The notes: generated from the sequence alone by a model not told the origin. 64,000 bases of DNA from Ctena decussata (GCA_963989385.1 OZ022513.1:19885928-19949927), one strand, 5' to 3'. Shown: positions 21,152 to 32,951, counted from the first letter of the stretch. Program-made: numbers and translations.

Positions 21152-21220
21152 GAGCAGTGACACGACAAAACAAACAAAGTTGCATGGGTGCCCAGCAAAG
21201 ACTCTGATCAGCCTGGGCAA
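21152..21220. repeat. Fold-back MITE family A, left half only
   Basis: GAGCAGTGACACGACAAAAC through CAGCCTGGGCAA, then an abrupt switch to a tRNA-like sequence. The right arm is missing. Confidence 0.6.
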
Positions 21221-21224
21221 TCTT

Positions 21225-21298
21225 GGCTCGAACCCACAGCGGTAAGAGACCTAATATTTAAGGGTCAGCGCTCTTATCTACTAGGCCCGGGAGGCCCG
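21225..21298 (-). repeat. tRNA-like SINE fragment
   Basis: On the minus strand the sequence reads GGGCCTAGTAGATAAGAGCG (box A-like), then after about 40 bases GTGGGTTCGAGCC (box B-like). This is the Pol III promoter layout of a tRNA-derived SINE head. It does not fold as a convincing functional tRNA and abuts the truncated family A copy. Confidence 0.45.
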
Positions 21299-21953
21299 TC
21301 TGGCGGAAAATATGGAAGTGCATTCATACATCTTAAAGGTAAGTTCCTGTACTTTGGAATGCATCATAATTTTGATGACCTTTCATCCAAGTTGTTGGAA
21401 AGCACTTATAAAAGGGAATGAATAAGTTTCACTGAAAAGTGTAAATCAAAAAAATATTAGAAAAGTTGTTTTGCAAGGGATTTCCTCACTCTGCTTCGCA
21501 CAGCAGTTAGCGCTAGTTTTAGTTCGCGCCAAAAATAGATAATGCAGCTGATGTCATGTTGCATTGCATTTTGAGATAGTTTTAACACATCCGCCATGCC
21601 AGGACCTCTAGGAGAGCTCACGTCAAGGGAAAATTGACCTTTGGAGAATGGCATCAGAAATCGCGCACTTATAGACACAACAAACATAGTTATTTTTAGA
21701 ACTGAAATTCCAACGAAAGAAAATAAACCAAATGGGAAAACGACTATTTTCTTCAACATCTGACGAGTTTCTCAGTAGCAACAAATTCAGAAGAATAAGA
21801 GAATTCAATACTGCTCAGAAAAAGACGAAATTATTTTGTGGACATAATTGACATCGCTAGCCCAGGAACCTACCTTTAAATCAGTTGCAGTGACAGTTGT
21901 TAAACTCCCTTGACCAATTTAGATGAGGAGCTGCAACTGGCCCAGAGGTTATA
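21299..21953. other. Intergenic, nothing recognised
   Basis: Open frames up to 100 codons (21457-21759, minus) have no recognised motif. Confidence 0.4.
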
Positions 21954-22080
21954 GAACTTGAGTACATTCTCAAACTCAAAATAAAGCAAACTGATTGGCT
22001 GCTTCCGAGCATGTGCTCGGAAGCAGCCAATCAGAGTGCTTTATTTTGAGTTTGAGATTATTCTCCAGTTTTATAACCTC
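21954..22080. repeat. Hairpin, arms of about 60 bp
   Basis: ATTGGCTGCTTCCGAGCA and TGCTCGGAAGCAGCCAAT pair perfectly around GAGCATGTGCTC. The pairing continues through CTCAAACTCAAAATAAAGCA / TGCTTTATTTTGAGTTTGAG out to GAGGTTATA / TATAACCTC. Confidence 0.85.
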
Positions 22081-23327
22081 GAACCCAGGTTTCCTCCCTA
22101 TGCACAATGATTTCAGTTAACCTTAAATCGCCAAAAACGAAACAGCTAAATTTGCAGTGAAGATCCAGATGAGGGGCTCATCATGATCCACGTCACCGGA
22201 TCTACACTTTTTGCCCTTTAGTCTTTGGACTTTTATTATTTATTCCAAGTACAAATGTATACTCCACGCCAAAAGTTTAGCATAATTAATGGTGAACTAA
22301 GCAGCAGATATAATTGATACATGTACATAGGAATTCTGATATGTCAGAAAGTTTGTCATCATTGTCTTACTAGAAGATGCTGAGGCACTAGAATTTCGGA
22401 ACTCAGCAGTTATTTGGATACACAGAACCAAAATATAAGGCCTCTGTTTTTCAATGACAATTTTCGACCCTTTCCAAAATTGTGTCCGAAACATCGCCAA
22501 ATTTAATTTCATCTTCACCAAACTACCATATAGTCTATAGACAAAATGTTTAATTGTGAAGTGCTATATCAATTGTGGTCATGTCATTTCAGATTCGGAC
22601 ATTAGAAGCAAACTCGTCAAAAATTGTTTCCAAAATGACCGATAGTGCAATTTTCCAATAAATTCTTATCATTCTTGTCTTATGGAAAATTTGTAGTTTT
22701 TGATACTGTAGCTTCAAACATTTTATAAAACACATCAGTAACGTGGTCTTGTATCTGACGAAGCACGAATTTTTTAATGCGCGACTTTTTAATATGCGGA
22801 AAATAAGAATTTCGAAATAGTGTTTTACTACAAAAATGCATTACAATTTCACACGCCAGCATTCTTGAAAATGATATGTCCGGATCAAAATGTCAACAGG
22901 CATATACCTATGCATACTGTATTTCAAATTCAATAAAGTCTATCGTTGTTTATTTATTTTTATTTTTGCAATCATTGTTGAAAAGTTTTCTGCAGGATGT
23001 GTAACAGAACCACCGTGAAACTGAAATATGCTAAACTTTTGTCGAGGTGTGTATATGTAAATATGCTTGAACAAAACATATTTGCTTAATTTTGCAGACT
23101 TGAATTCGTCGTCTTCTTTTTTGGCGCTTTGGGGTGAAAGGAAGACAGTCCTAAAAAGGGACCGTCACATATTCTGTAACTCACCTAGAAACAAAGTGCA
23201 TTTCAAAGTTTTCAGAACACTTCTAGCCCCTATGATTCTTGAGGCTGGTGACTGGAAGACTAAGTTCATTATGTTACCTGCAAAGAATAATTTGCGTGTA
23301 TGGCCTAACAGAGCACAAGTTAATTAA
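22081..23327. other. Intergenic; one possible exon-like frame
   Basis: An 86-codon frame at 23067-23327 follows TTAATTTTGCAG, a passable splice acceptor, and ends in the TTAA of the next element. The residues resemble no family I know. Nothing else is evident. Confidence 0.3.
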
Positions 23328-24986
23328 GGTGGAACCATACTTTAACTCGATTTTTGAAATATTCAGTTTTTTATCATGAACAAAGCATTTTATAAATTTT
23401 CAAACATATTTGCATGCGAAACTGAAATTAAATTTGGAAATGTTGTAATGCGTAGTCAGGTGTGACGTCTGAAAACGTGACGGTTTAGCAGTTTTACGCC
23501 ATTTGCAGGGTGCAGAAAACGCAACATTTTTACCGATTATTAAGACATTAATAATTTAGAGAGAAAATCAAATTTTATTGAAATCGTACAAGCAGCATGA
23601 GCTCTTCACAGCTGTATGAAAGAAGTCTAACTTTGCTTAAAAAAAAATACTAAAAATCTTGGTTTGACATCGAATTTTGAAAAATCACCTCGTTAAAAAT
23701 GACAAAATTTTAATATTGTTTCTGTAAATAACCTTTTGTGGAACAATACAACGACAATCAGGGGTTTACCGTTTCGTTTTTATAGAAATTGACCTTAACT
23801 TTACCCTACTCCCTATGAAATACAGTAACGCAAGACTGGTAATGGTACGTCTTATTTGACGTCACTGGTGTTCAAAGTTAACGTCTACTGTTCCAAAATT
23901 AATTAACAGAAGTTTATAATGCATCAAGTAATGTAGACTTGGATAATTTATAGTTCCTAACTAATTTTTATGCCTGAAATGAAGAATAAGTTATATCTCA
24001 AGAGGAAAAAAACTTATTTTGTAGCTGCATTGCAGTTAATTCAATCATATAAAATTTCACAAAAAGTAGCAAAAATTCGATAAAACTTTAGTTTGTTTTT
24101 CTACAACTCGAACATTTTTAGGCACTTATCTGTACAGCCTCTTATTCTTAAACAAAATAATGCGACAGCGAGGTAATTCTTATTCAAAAAGTGAGTTTAC
24201 CATAGAATGCATTAATAACGTCGGGAGCAAAATGAGGCAAAATCGACGTTTTTTAAAGTCACATATTTTGAAAACGACATCGATAAGCCCCCTTTCTATT
24301 ACATTTCCTGGAAGAGGGACTGAAAATGTACAATGAGGGGAGTATGAATAAAATCTTGTGTTTTGTAAAATACCCCGGTGTTTAAAGTTAGCGACTTCTG
24401 TTCCAAAATTATTACAAAGAAGTTTATATTGCACGTAAGAATGGAGAGAGTTCTAAACTAAGGTCACTGCTTGAAATAAACAATACAAATTACATCTCAG
24501 CAGAAAAAAAAAATATTTTTTAGCCGTATTTGCAGCTAAGCGGAGGTGACCAGTACGTCAATATCTAAAAACGAAGCGGTAAACCCCTAATTGTCATTGT
24601 CTTGTTCCACAAAAGGTTATTTAACTTGTAGTGAACACAATATTAAACCTTTGGCATATTTTAACGAGCCGATTTTTCGAAAGTTGACGTCAAACTAAGA
24701 TTTTTAGTATTAAAATAAGTGTTTTGCTGTAACGAAATTGTAACACTGAAGCAAAGTTAGACTTCTTTCATACAGCTGCGAAGAACTTAGACTGCTTGTA
24801 CGTTTTAAATAAAATTTCTCCCTAAAATATTAACGTCTGAATCGGTAAAAATGATGCGTTTTCTGCGTAAAAACTTCAAAACTGTCACGTTATCAGACAT
24901 CACATCTGACTTCGCATTCCAACATTTCCAAAATTTAGGAACAAAAACTGAATATTTCAAAAATCGAGTTAAAGTATGGATTCACC
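23328..24986. mobile_element. TTAA-flanked DNA element with long inverted arms
   Basis: The termini GGTGGAACCATACTTTAACT (left) and AGTTAAAGTATGGATTCACC (right) are inverted copies, with TTAA immediately outside both (23324-23327 and 24987-24990). Inverted similarity continues for roughly 450-480 bp per arm (for example GCAGAAAACGCA / TGCGTTTTCTGC, and GTGGAACAATACAACGACAA / TTGTCATTGTCTTGTTCCAC). The middle has a diverged direct duplication (CTGTTCCAAAATTA at about 23888 and 24399). A TTAA target is the mark of the piggyBac superfamily; no transposase is present. Confidence 0.75.
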
Positions 24987-25074
24987 TTAATAAAGCCCTT
25001 TTCACTTCATTTCATTTAAAATACTTGTTATCAACTGAAAAAAAAAAAATTCAGAACGTAAAAGCGTGAGCCAA

Positions 25075-25665
25075 TAAGAAAATCAATATGAGAGCTTGCG
25101 ATCTGCTGGAGGCGGAAATCTTTTCAATAGTAAACGGGATTGCGTCGCTCAGTCATTCATTCTCCACTTCCCAGCGTCCTTATATGACTGAAATACCGTT
25201 GAAAATGATGTACAATCGCAAGTCATCCATTATCAATTCATCATGTCAGGAGTTCCGGTAGCTCAGCGGGTTAAGTGCTGAGCTGCTGACTCAGCGGCCC
25301 CGGATTCGATTCCGCTGAAGTCAGAGATCTTTTCAGCCGTAAACATACTTCCATAGCACACTGCCTTTCATTACCACACTCCCATCGTCCTGATATGACT
25401 GAAGTACTGTTATCAAGGATGTAAAATCCAAGTCATCCGCTATATATTCATCATCTGTCAGAATCTGGGTAGGTAAGAGGCAGTGGGTTCAGTGCAAGGC
25501 TACTTAGCTAGCGGGTTCGATTCTCGCTGGAAAAGAAAGTTTTTTCAACCGTTAACACGCGTTCTTTCATTCTCAACCATCCAGCTTGATATGTCTGAGG
25601 AACTGATGAAGAGGACATAAAATGAAAAGTCGCAAGTCACACATCATAATCATTATCAGTCGCAG
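25075..25665. repeat. Cluster of tRNA-derived SINE units
   Basis: A tRNA-like head, GGTAGCTCAGCGGGTTAAG (box A) with GGATTCGATTCC (box B, about 25302-25313), is followed by a tail with TTTTCAGCCGTAAACA, CATCGTCCTGATATGACTGA and AAATCCAAGTCATCC. The tail motif occurs three times (about 25115-25245, 25330-25450, 25545-25660) and a second degraded head with GGGTTCGATTCTCGCTGG at about 25505, so the units form a tandem of about 225 bp. A relative is at 47028-47170. Confidence 0.65.
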
Positions 25666-26024
25666 GCCCGGATCCAGACCACCCCGTACTGGTGGGGGTC
25701 TGGATAACTGGTGGGGCTGGGAGGTTCCGAGATGTATGCATGTGGGAGGGGCTTGAAAATATATGACATAATAAGGGCTCAATTGATGAGAATTGTTGAT
25801 GTCATTTTTTCCTTGAAATATATGTTGTGATATCTTATTAGAATTGCCTCGGCGAGGCGATTCTAATGAGAAGTCACAACATATATTTTAATTTATCCAC
25901 ATGGATAAATTACCTCAAACTGTCATCAGATACTCCTTATTATCTGGATGCATACATATTATACATAACACAGAGGCCCAGATGGCGGGGCTGAAGCCCC
26001 AAAGCCCACCCCCTGGATCCGGGG
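25665..26024. mobile_element. DNA element, GGCCCGGATCCAG termini, with internal hairpin
   Basis: GGCCCGGATCCAGACCACCC at the left is inverted at the right as GGGCTGAAG...CCCCCTGGATCCGGGGCT. Inside, ATATATGTTGTGA and TCACAACATATAT flank GCCTCGGCGAGGC, a strong hairpin at about 25815-25890. Confidence 0.6.
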
Positions 26025-26924
26025 CTGAGTCGTTTGTCTAAACTTTTGCTTAACGTGCAAAAATGAAATTTCGACATACCTTCGAGAATGAACTGCTAAA
26101 AGCTCTTCGAAATTTGATGGTCCAGACTTTTCAGCAAGTCGTTATAACACTGATAAGTCTGATTGTGTTGATCTAAATCCAAATAATGTTGCAATTTTAT
26201 AGCACGAACCTTTAACATAATAAGACGCGACTCGTCAAAAGGTTTCATAGGGCATATGCAAACAGGGAAAATCTGATCAGACTGCACATCGTGCAGTCTG
26301 ATAAGAGTATTCCCTGTTCGCAAAAACAAGTAATGCGCCCTAAGTAACCTATTTATTGCAAAGACAAAATTTCTGATGCTCAGGCTGATTTTAGTCCCGA
26401 ATGTTTTCGAGTGTCCTAAGACACACTTCTTGGGCCGTTATTCATACATGTTTGTACGGATGAGTAGTTCCACTGGGGTTGAGTGTTGTACAGTGGAGCA
26501 AGATGTCAGATACGAGTGAGTCTGCAAGGTCCTACAGCCTTAAGTATCCGATACATTTTGTATTTTTCTTTCTTTCTAAAAGTGTCAGAAAAGTGAAAGA
26601 AATCATCCCAGCAGACACACAGCACAGAATCAACAGTGAATCAAAGTTGATTCAAAGTCCCGTTGAATCAACGCTTATTGTTGATTCAACGATGCGTGCC
26701 TGGAGAATTTGTGTGTCCATCTGCACGAAGGGATGGTTTAGCGAAAGAACTATCGGCAAACCATTCATTGTTTAACTTCTTATATTTACATTATCCGTGC
26801 ATTCATTGAAACACGGTCCTATTGAAAAGTCCTATGGTAAAACATAAGAACGTAATTTAGTTTAGACTTCAATATTTACATTATCCGTGCATTTACTGAA
26901 AACCCTTTAGGTAAACCATTAGAA
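26025..26924. other. Intergenic with small palindromes
   Basis: About 26277-26300 holds CAGACTGCACATCGTGCAGTCTG, a perfect hairpin resembling family A core words. About 26634-26698 is an imperfect palindrome of GTTGATTCAACG words; the same words form the repeat at 33412-33487. No gene is supported. Confidence 0.5.
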
Positions 26925-27197
26925 CGTGATGTAGATTATGCATCAATAACTACATCGGTTCACGCGATGCTACATGACGTCAAAATAAACCATAGTTTTC
27001 CAATCTGATTGGACGTAGGCGACGTTATGACGTCGTTGTTACGTCGTTGACGCTGTTCCGCTTGTAGTAGAAAAACCGTGTGTAAATGTTTTTCTGCTTC
27101 AAATGTAGCCCCTAACGCAAATTTGTGGTCAAATAATAGATAGAAAAGAATGTAAATATAAGCAATGAACTTAATTTTTCTGCTGTTTATCGAAGTA

Positions 27198-28591
27198 CAG
27201 TGGACTCGACAGTATCGGATCAAGTTCAATAAAACTCCTGTTTTGTTGTATGTGAATGCTAAAAGCATGTATGCTATGACACATTACAAAACATCCCTTC
27301 TATCTATCCATGTCAAAATATTTAAGAAATTTATTCCTTTAAGGGCAGATAACCTATCCAGACTTACAGGAGGGTCTTACGATCGTAACGAATCAGGTGC
27401 GACAGTATCGGATCATATGATAATATTTTATAGGAGAGTTCCTCCGAGGCAGTCTGCCACCCTTCTTTGCTTCAATAATTTGGCTACATAAACAGTTGGA
27501 CCTATTAAACTCTCAGAGAAAACTTTTACGGCCTTTCAACGATATTTTCACGTGGTCCTTCACCAGCAACGGTTATTTCTGTTAAATAAAAGTTGAATGT
27601 ATACAAAAGTACAAGCATGCCAAAAATTCCTAATCAGTAATCCCCTGTGCCCCATAGCACGGAACAACTCAAACAGTAAAGATCATAATCTGCCTTTGCA
27701 AAGTGTAGACCCTGATAAGACCGTAGTGTCTGATCAGGATCAACAAATTTACGGTGATTTTCTGCCTTAACATTGATTTTTTCAATGCAATCAGTGTATA
27801 AACACTACATGGTCATTCAACGAGTTCTCTGGCATTAATCTGACTCTACACAGTGTACAGATGTCCATCCGATGAACGCCAGTCATTCTTAGGTTCACAC
27901 ACATGCGAGCTGATCTCGAATGTTTCTTCAGAATGTTTAGCAGAAGCTGAGGTGTGCTACGCATAACCTTCATTATCAAACGCTAGCGTGTGGGGCTTGG
28001 AATAGGGGATATTTTATAAAAAGGATGCTGTCTTAGTTTTATACTGACCTTCTTTGAAAGAAGACACAGCAGCCACTAAGGTAGTTGATTTATAACTTGT
28101 TTTCAGCATCAGACTATAATCCAACATACAGTTTTCCTGCTGAGACCTGTATTTCAGTTCAAATTATATAATGATCCGTTACTGTCGCACAGCGGTGCCC
28201 CGCTTTTCAAGTCTTTAGTTCCATCAAATACTGGGATGTCACAAAAATAATGACTGCTTGCAATTTTAGGGATGCCAGGACATATTATAAAGCAAAATTG
28301 GTTTCAATCGCTTAATGATAAAATAGTTTAAATAACCGAAATCTATCATGGGGGTAACGAGCAACAGGCAAAATGCAAGCGCCGCTGAAGAGGGGCCAAG
28401 CTTTTCAACAACTCTGATTTGTTTCACAGCCGCAGATTTCGATCGAATTTTTCACCCTGCACTTTGCCATTGGTCTAGCTTGATGACTGTAATATAATGG
28501 TAAAAAATATTTGCTTCATTTGTGAGAAAAATGGGTGATAACTTACGAGTGATCCGATACTGTCGATGATCCGATACTGTCAAGTCCACTG
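27198..28591. mobile_element. pogo-like non-autonomous DNA transposon, TA target
   Basis: It begins CAGTGGACTCGACAGTATCG and ends with the inverted CAAGTCCACTG; TA lies on both sides (27196-27197, 28592-28593). Removing it restores CGAAG-TA-TAAACTACAT, the sequence in the neighbouring repeat units, so the boundaries are exact. The word GACAGTATCGGATCA recurs at about 27208 and 27400 and inverted twice near 28547-28580, as transposase-binding subterminal repeats do. A CAGT start and TA target fit pogo/Tigger elements. No transposase remains. Confidence 0.75.
27791..27979 (-). CDS. Possible zinc-finger-like fragment in the pogo-like element
   Basis: A 62-codon ATG frame ends with CTLCRVRLMPENSLNDH followed by VVFIH and a stop: C-x2-C-x12-H-x4-H spacing, compatible with a C2H2 finger. 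It could be a captured host exon or chance; only one finger is visible. Confidence 0.25.
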   Translation of the reverse strand: MIMKVMRSTPQLLLNILKKHSRSARMCVNLRMTGVHRMDICTLCRVRLMPENSLNDHVVFIH

Positions 28592-29540
28592 TATAAACTA
28601 CATTTGGTCGCTAGCAAAGTTTAGATGAGCCCCTTTGGGTTCACTTACTTTGCACGCAACCCAATTCAGTTTATACTTCGATAAACATCAGAAAAATTAA
28701 ATTCATTCCTTAAATAACTACATCGGTTCACGCGACGTTACATGACGTTAAGTGACGTCAAAATAAACCATGGCTGTCCAAACTGATTGGACGTAGGCGA
28801 CCCTATGACGTCGTTGTTACGTTGTTGACGCTATTCCGCTTGTAGTCCAAAAACTGCCTATAAATATTTTTCTGCTTCAATTGTAGCCCCTTACGCGACT
28901 TTGTGGTCAAATTATAGATACAAAAGAATGTAAATATAAGCAATGAACTTCATCGAAATATAAACTACATTGGGTCGCTAGCAAAGTTTACATGAACGCC
29001 TTCGGGGCTCACTTACTTAGCACGCGACCCAATGTAGTTTATACTTCGCGATAAATATAAACTACATTGGGTCGCTAGCAAAGTTTACACGAACCCCTTC
29101 GGGGTTCACTTACTTTGCACGCGACCCAATGTAGTTAATACTTCGATAAACATCAGAAAAATGAAATTCATTCCTTAAATAACTATATCGGTTCACGCGA
29201 CGTTCAATGGCGTCAAAATAAACCATGGCTCTCCAGTCTAATTGGACGTAGGTGACGTTATGACGTCGTTGTTATGTTGTTGACGCTGTTCCGCTTTTAG
29301 TAGAAAAACTGCGTATAAAAGTTTTTCAACTGTAGCCCCTTACGCAAGTTTGTGGCCAAAATATAGAAAAGAATGAAACTATGAGCATGAACTTAATTTT
29401 TCTGGTGTTCATCGAAGTATAAGCTACATTGGGTCGCTAGCAAAGTTAACATGAACCCCTTCGGGGTTCACTTACTTTGCACGCGACCCGACGTAGTTTA
29501 TACTTCGATAAACTTCAGAAAAATGAAATTCATTCCTTAA

Positions 29541-29919
29541 CTATCCACCCTTATCAATGTAGACCTTGCTGTTTTCCAGGTGGTTCATGCAAAATTCGCG
29601 GTTTCTGGTAGGTGTAGTATAAAGTATAGCTGAGCAAGTACATGACATCATTTCGACCGCGTGTACTCGCTGAATGCATTTATATTATACTGTCGCATGG
29701 TGGCCTTTAATAAGGACTGCATGCCATAAACGATCAAAGGCTTTTCGAACTCTACGGTGAAAGGTCTACTTACACAGGATTCTGAGGTTGAAGATCTATT
29801 CTGTGATGCTCCTTCAGGCACATTCTTCCGCGATAACCATCTTTGGCTTACTGTGTATGATCATGACTTCCAGTATGAGTTTGCTCAGTTTACTGAAGGG
29901 GCTGGTGCTTAAATTCCCG
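29541..29919 (+). pseudogene. Possible decayed coding fragment
   Basis: From 29730 to the TAA at 29910-29912 the plus strand encodes 60 residues (containing KGLLTQDSEVEDLFCDAPS and DNHLWLTVYDHDFQYEFAQF) of normal protein composition. An in-frame TAA at 29727-29729 separates it from upstream codons (ATGGTGGCCTTTAATAAGG). I do not recognise the family. Either an old retroelement/gene remnant or a coincidence. Confidence 0.25.
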
Positions 29920-31160
29920 TTCCACTGGACGGCGCTTCCGCTGCGCTTCTAAATTTTGGATATAACGCCATGAATCGTAGCAGAAGCAGCAGCAGCGCAG
30001 CAGAAGCTTCTAGGTCGCAGTAAAAGCGTATCTGAAGCTGCATGATCGCTAAGTCACGGCGCTTGTTTTGACCTTGCTCAAAATTTACGTAGCGGGATCG
30101 CCGTGGACACAAAGCGCAGCGAAAGCGTAGTAACAGCGCAGCACGATATTCATGAACGCAGCAGTATCGAGGCAGCAGCGCAAGCAACGCAGCACCAGCG
30201 CCTTGGAGATTTGTCCACGACCGGCTACGCTTCTGCTACGCTCTTTGTGCTACCATTGCACTCTATACGCTCTCGTGGCACTCTTCCGATTCCGCTGCGA
30301 TTCTATAATTTATGTATAGCGCAACAAGACGATTCCGCTGCGCTCTTGAAGCTTTATCTGCGTTTCCTCTGCTCTTATGACGATCTGGGCATGAAAACGC
30401 CGCGTTTCCACGGCGATCGTCATTATTTGCTCGCGCTCAAAACGTTTCAGAACTCGATTCTCACATTTCATTCATGATGCCATCCCCGTCAAAAGCAGAA
30501 GGCGAAATCCACACCCAGGACTGGTCAGGAGACTATTTTCTCGCAGCCTGTACCGCAGGAGAGGGTATGCCATCGCCTGTTTCCGAGGCTCCTGCTCTCA
30601 AAACTGAGCAAGGCGGCCGCGCCCTTCAGAACGCAGAGCAGAGCTTCCAGTTGAGCCTGAGCAGCAAGAAGAACAAGACGAGGTGTATAAAGTCATGCTA
30701 GCTGGATCGCAGCCACTGGAATTATTAAATTAACAATCTTGTTTGAAGGCTGGTGGTCAACTGCAGCTGAACCCCGATTCTCCGCCGATTTAGATAAAAG
30801 CGGTTATAAAGCGCAACACAAGCGCAGCATGAGCGCAGCTCCGACACTTAGGTCGTCGCACGATCGCAAAGCATCGCAATAAGCGTAGATCAAGCGTAGC
30901 TTGAAATTCTTTGCCGTAGTGGTAGCGTATAAGAAGCGCCCTTGAAGTCCGTTAAGCGTGGCAGAAGCCCAGCTAAGTCGCGGCAGCATCGCGACTAACG
31001 TAGCGAGATCGTATTAGAAGTGTTCTGGTAGCGTACTGGAAGCGCACAAGTCCCAAGTTTTGGCAAATGCCTACGCTTCTGCGGCGATTTCGAAAATTTT
31101 GAAGAAGCGCCATGATCGCCAGGAGCGCAGTCAAAGCATCATCCAGTGGAATATGGGTAT
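29920..31160. repeat. GC-rich quasi-repeat of AGCG(C/T)AGC words
   Basis: Words such as AAGCGCAGCGAAAGCGTAG and GCTACGCTTCTGCTACGCT occur in both orientations in two blocks (about 29930-30380 and 30790-31150) around a GC-rich centre. No fixed period is obvious. Open frames up to 124 codons on both strands arise from the composition and repetition and are not called as genes. Confidence 0.55.
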
Positions 31161-31344
31161 TATGGAGTTCTGGCAAAGCTGTAGGTTGCCTAGTTTAGGG
31201 AGTTTAATGTTCAGCAGCTGTGTCCAGGGGTCGACTTCGTTGTCATTATGTTAATACATAAATCTTATTATGGTGACACTTATTATTTTCAAGCTGACTG
31301 AGATTAGGCTGCTAGAGACTGGTCGACAACACATGACAGTATCA

Positions 31345-32765
31345 TTTTAGCTCTCCTGAGCACGAAGTGCTCAGGGTGAGCTTTTGGGATACCCTGATGT
31401 CCGTCGTACGTGCGTCCGTCCGTCCGTCCGGACGCCAGGACGGACGTCCGTCAATTTTTGCTTGTGTACACTCTAGCAGGCACAGTTTTGATCCAATCTT
31501 TATGAAACTTGCGCAGAAAGTTAGCTTTTATAAAATCTAGGCCAAGTTTGAAACTGGGTTATGTCGGGTCAAAAACTAGGTCACTAGGTCAAATATTAGA
31601 AAAACCTTGTGTACGCTCTAGAGGTCACAGTTTAAATCCAAACTTCATGAAACTTTGTCAGAATGTTTATCTTTACAATATCTAGACCAAATTTGAACTG
31701 GGTTATGTTGGGTCAAAAAACAGGTCACTAGGTCAAACCTTATAAAAACCTTGCGTACGCTCTAGAGGATACAGTTTTGATCCAATCTTTTTGAAACTTT
31801 GTCAGAATGTTTATCGTCACAATATCTAGGCCAAGTTTGAAAGTTGGTCATGTCGGGTCAAAAACTAGGTCACTAGGTCAAATATAAGAACGACATTGTG
31901 TACGCTCTAGAGGGCACAGTTTTGATCCAATCTGCATGATACTTTGTCAGAATGTTTATCCTTACAATATCCAGACCAAGTTTGAAACTGGGTCATGTCC
32001 GGTCAAAAACTAGGTATTTAGGTCAAATCTGGAAAAAAACATTGTGTACAGCCTAGAGGACACAGCTTTGATCCTATCTTAATGACACTCTGTCAAAATG
32101 TTTATCTCTATAAAATCTAGATAAAATTTGAAACTGGGTCATGTCGGGTCAAAAATAAGGTCACAGGGTCAAATATAAGAACGCTCTTGTGTACGTTCTA
32201 AAGGGCACAGTTTTGATCCAATCTTTTTGAAACTTTGACAGAATGTTTATTGTCACAATACCTAGACCAAAATTGAAAGTAGGTCATGGTGGGTCAAAAA
32301 CTAGGTCACTAGGTCAAATGTTAGATAAACCTTGTGTACACTCTAGAGGTCACAGTTTTGATCCGAACATAATGAAACTTTGTCAGAATGTTTATCCTTA
32401 CAATATATAGGCTCAGTTTTAAACTGGGTCATATTGGGTTTAAATTCTAGATCACTAGGTCAGATATTAGAAAACCCTTGTGTACGCTCTAGAGGTCACA
32501 GTTTTAATCCAGACCGAATGAAACTTTGTCAGAATGTTTATCCTCACAATATCTAGGCCAAGTTTGAAACTGGGTCATGTTGGGTCAAAAACCAGGTTAC
32601 TAGGTCAAATCTTAGAAAAACCTTGTGTACGCTCTAGGGAGCATAGTTTTGATCCAACTTTTTGAAACTTTGTCAGAATGTTTATCTCCATAAAATCTAG
32701 GTCAAGTTTGAAACTGGGTCATGTCGGTCAAACTAGGTCACTAGGTCAAATCTATATAAAGGTAT
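31345..32765. mobile_element. TTTTAGCTC element with nine internal 145-bp repeats
   Basis: It starts TTTTAGCTCTCCTGAGCACG and continues CGAAGTGCTCAGGGTGAGC, a terminal hairpin, then CGTCCGTCCGTCCG. From 31461 a unit beginning CTTGTGTACGCTCTAGAGG recurs every 144-147 bp (about 31461, 31606, 31750, 31895, 32040, 32186, 32331, 32478, 32624), each with GTCAGAATGTTTATC and CTAGGTCACTAGGTCAAAT. The right end is not clear. Related starts are at 32952 and 38741. Confidence 0.7.
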
Positions 32766-32951
32766 GCTGCAAGAATCAGAACTAACATTGCAATGATGCC
32801 AGCCACAAACTCCTTGGAAAACATGAATTTCACCGCAGTGAGATTATAATGCTACCATTCTATCATCTGTGTTCACCTAGTTCAGTCTAGTTTAAATCCA
32901 TCAAAGGAACTCAACAGGAACGGGTACTTTTCGGGGAAGCGACTCTGCCAT

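Larger units (their letters stand above)
26925..29540. repeat. Tandem block of about 370 bp with hairpin modules, TE-interrupted
   Basis: A 280-bp unit (TACATCGGTTCACGCGA to GTAAATATAAGCAATGAACT) starts at about 26952, 28719 and 29185. Each unit is followed by an 88-bp hairpin (ACTACATTGGGTCGCTAGCA... GCACGCGACCCAATGTAGTT); hairpins lie at about 28594-28681, 28959-29047, 29056-29146 and 29418-29510. Removing the 1.39-kb transposon at 27198 gives a first period of 371 bp; the second is 466 bp because one hairpin is duplicated. The first two units contain the full cAMP-response-element word TGACGTCA. No coding frame is conserved among the units. Confidence 0.8.

Noticed and set aside
25258..25315. 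Functional tRNA gene
   Set aside because: Boxes A and B are present, but the acceptor and anticodon stems do not pair convincingly and the same head recurs with a shared tail, so it is a SINE.
30103..30701. Ala/Gln/Arg-rich frames in the GC-rich quasi-repeat as genes
   Set aside because: AGCG(C/T)AGC words keep frames open by composition; frames overlap on both strands and no motif was found.
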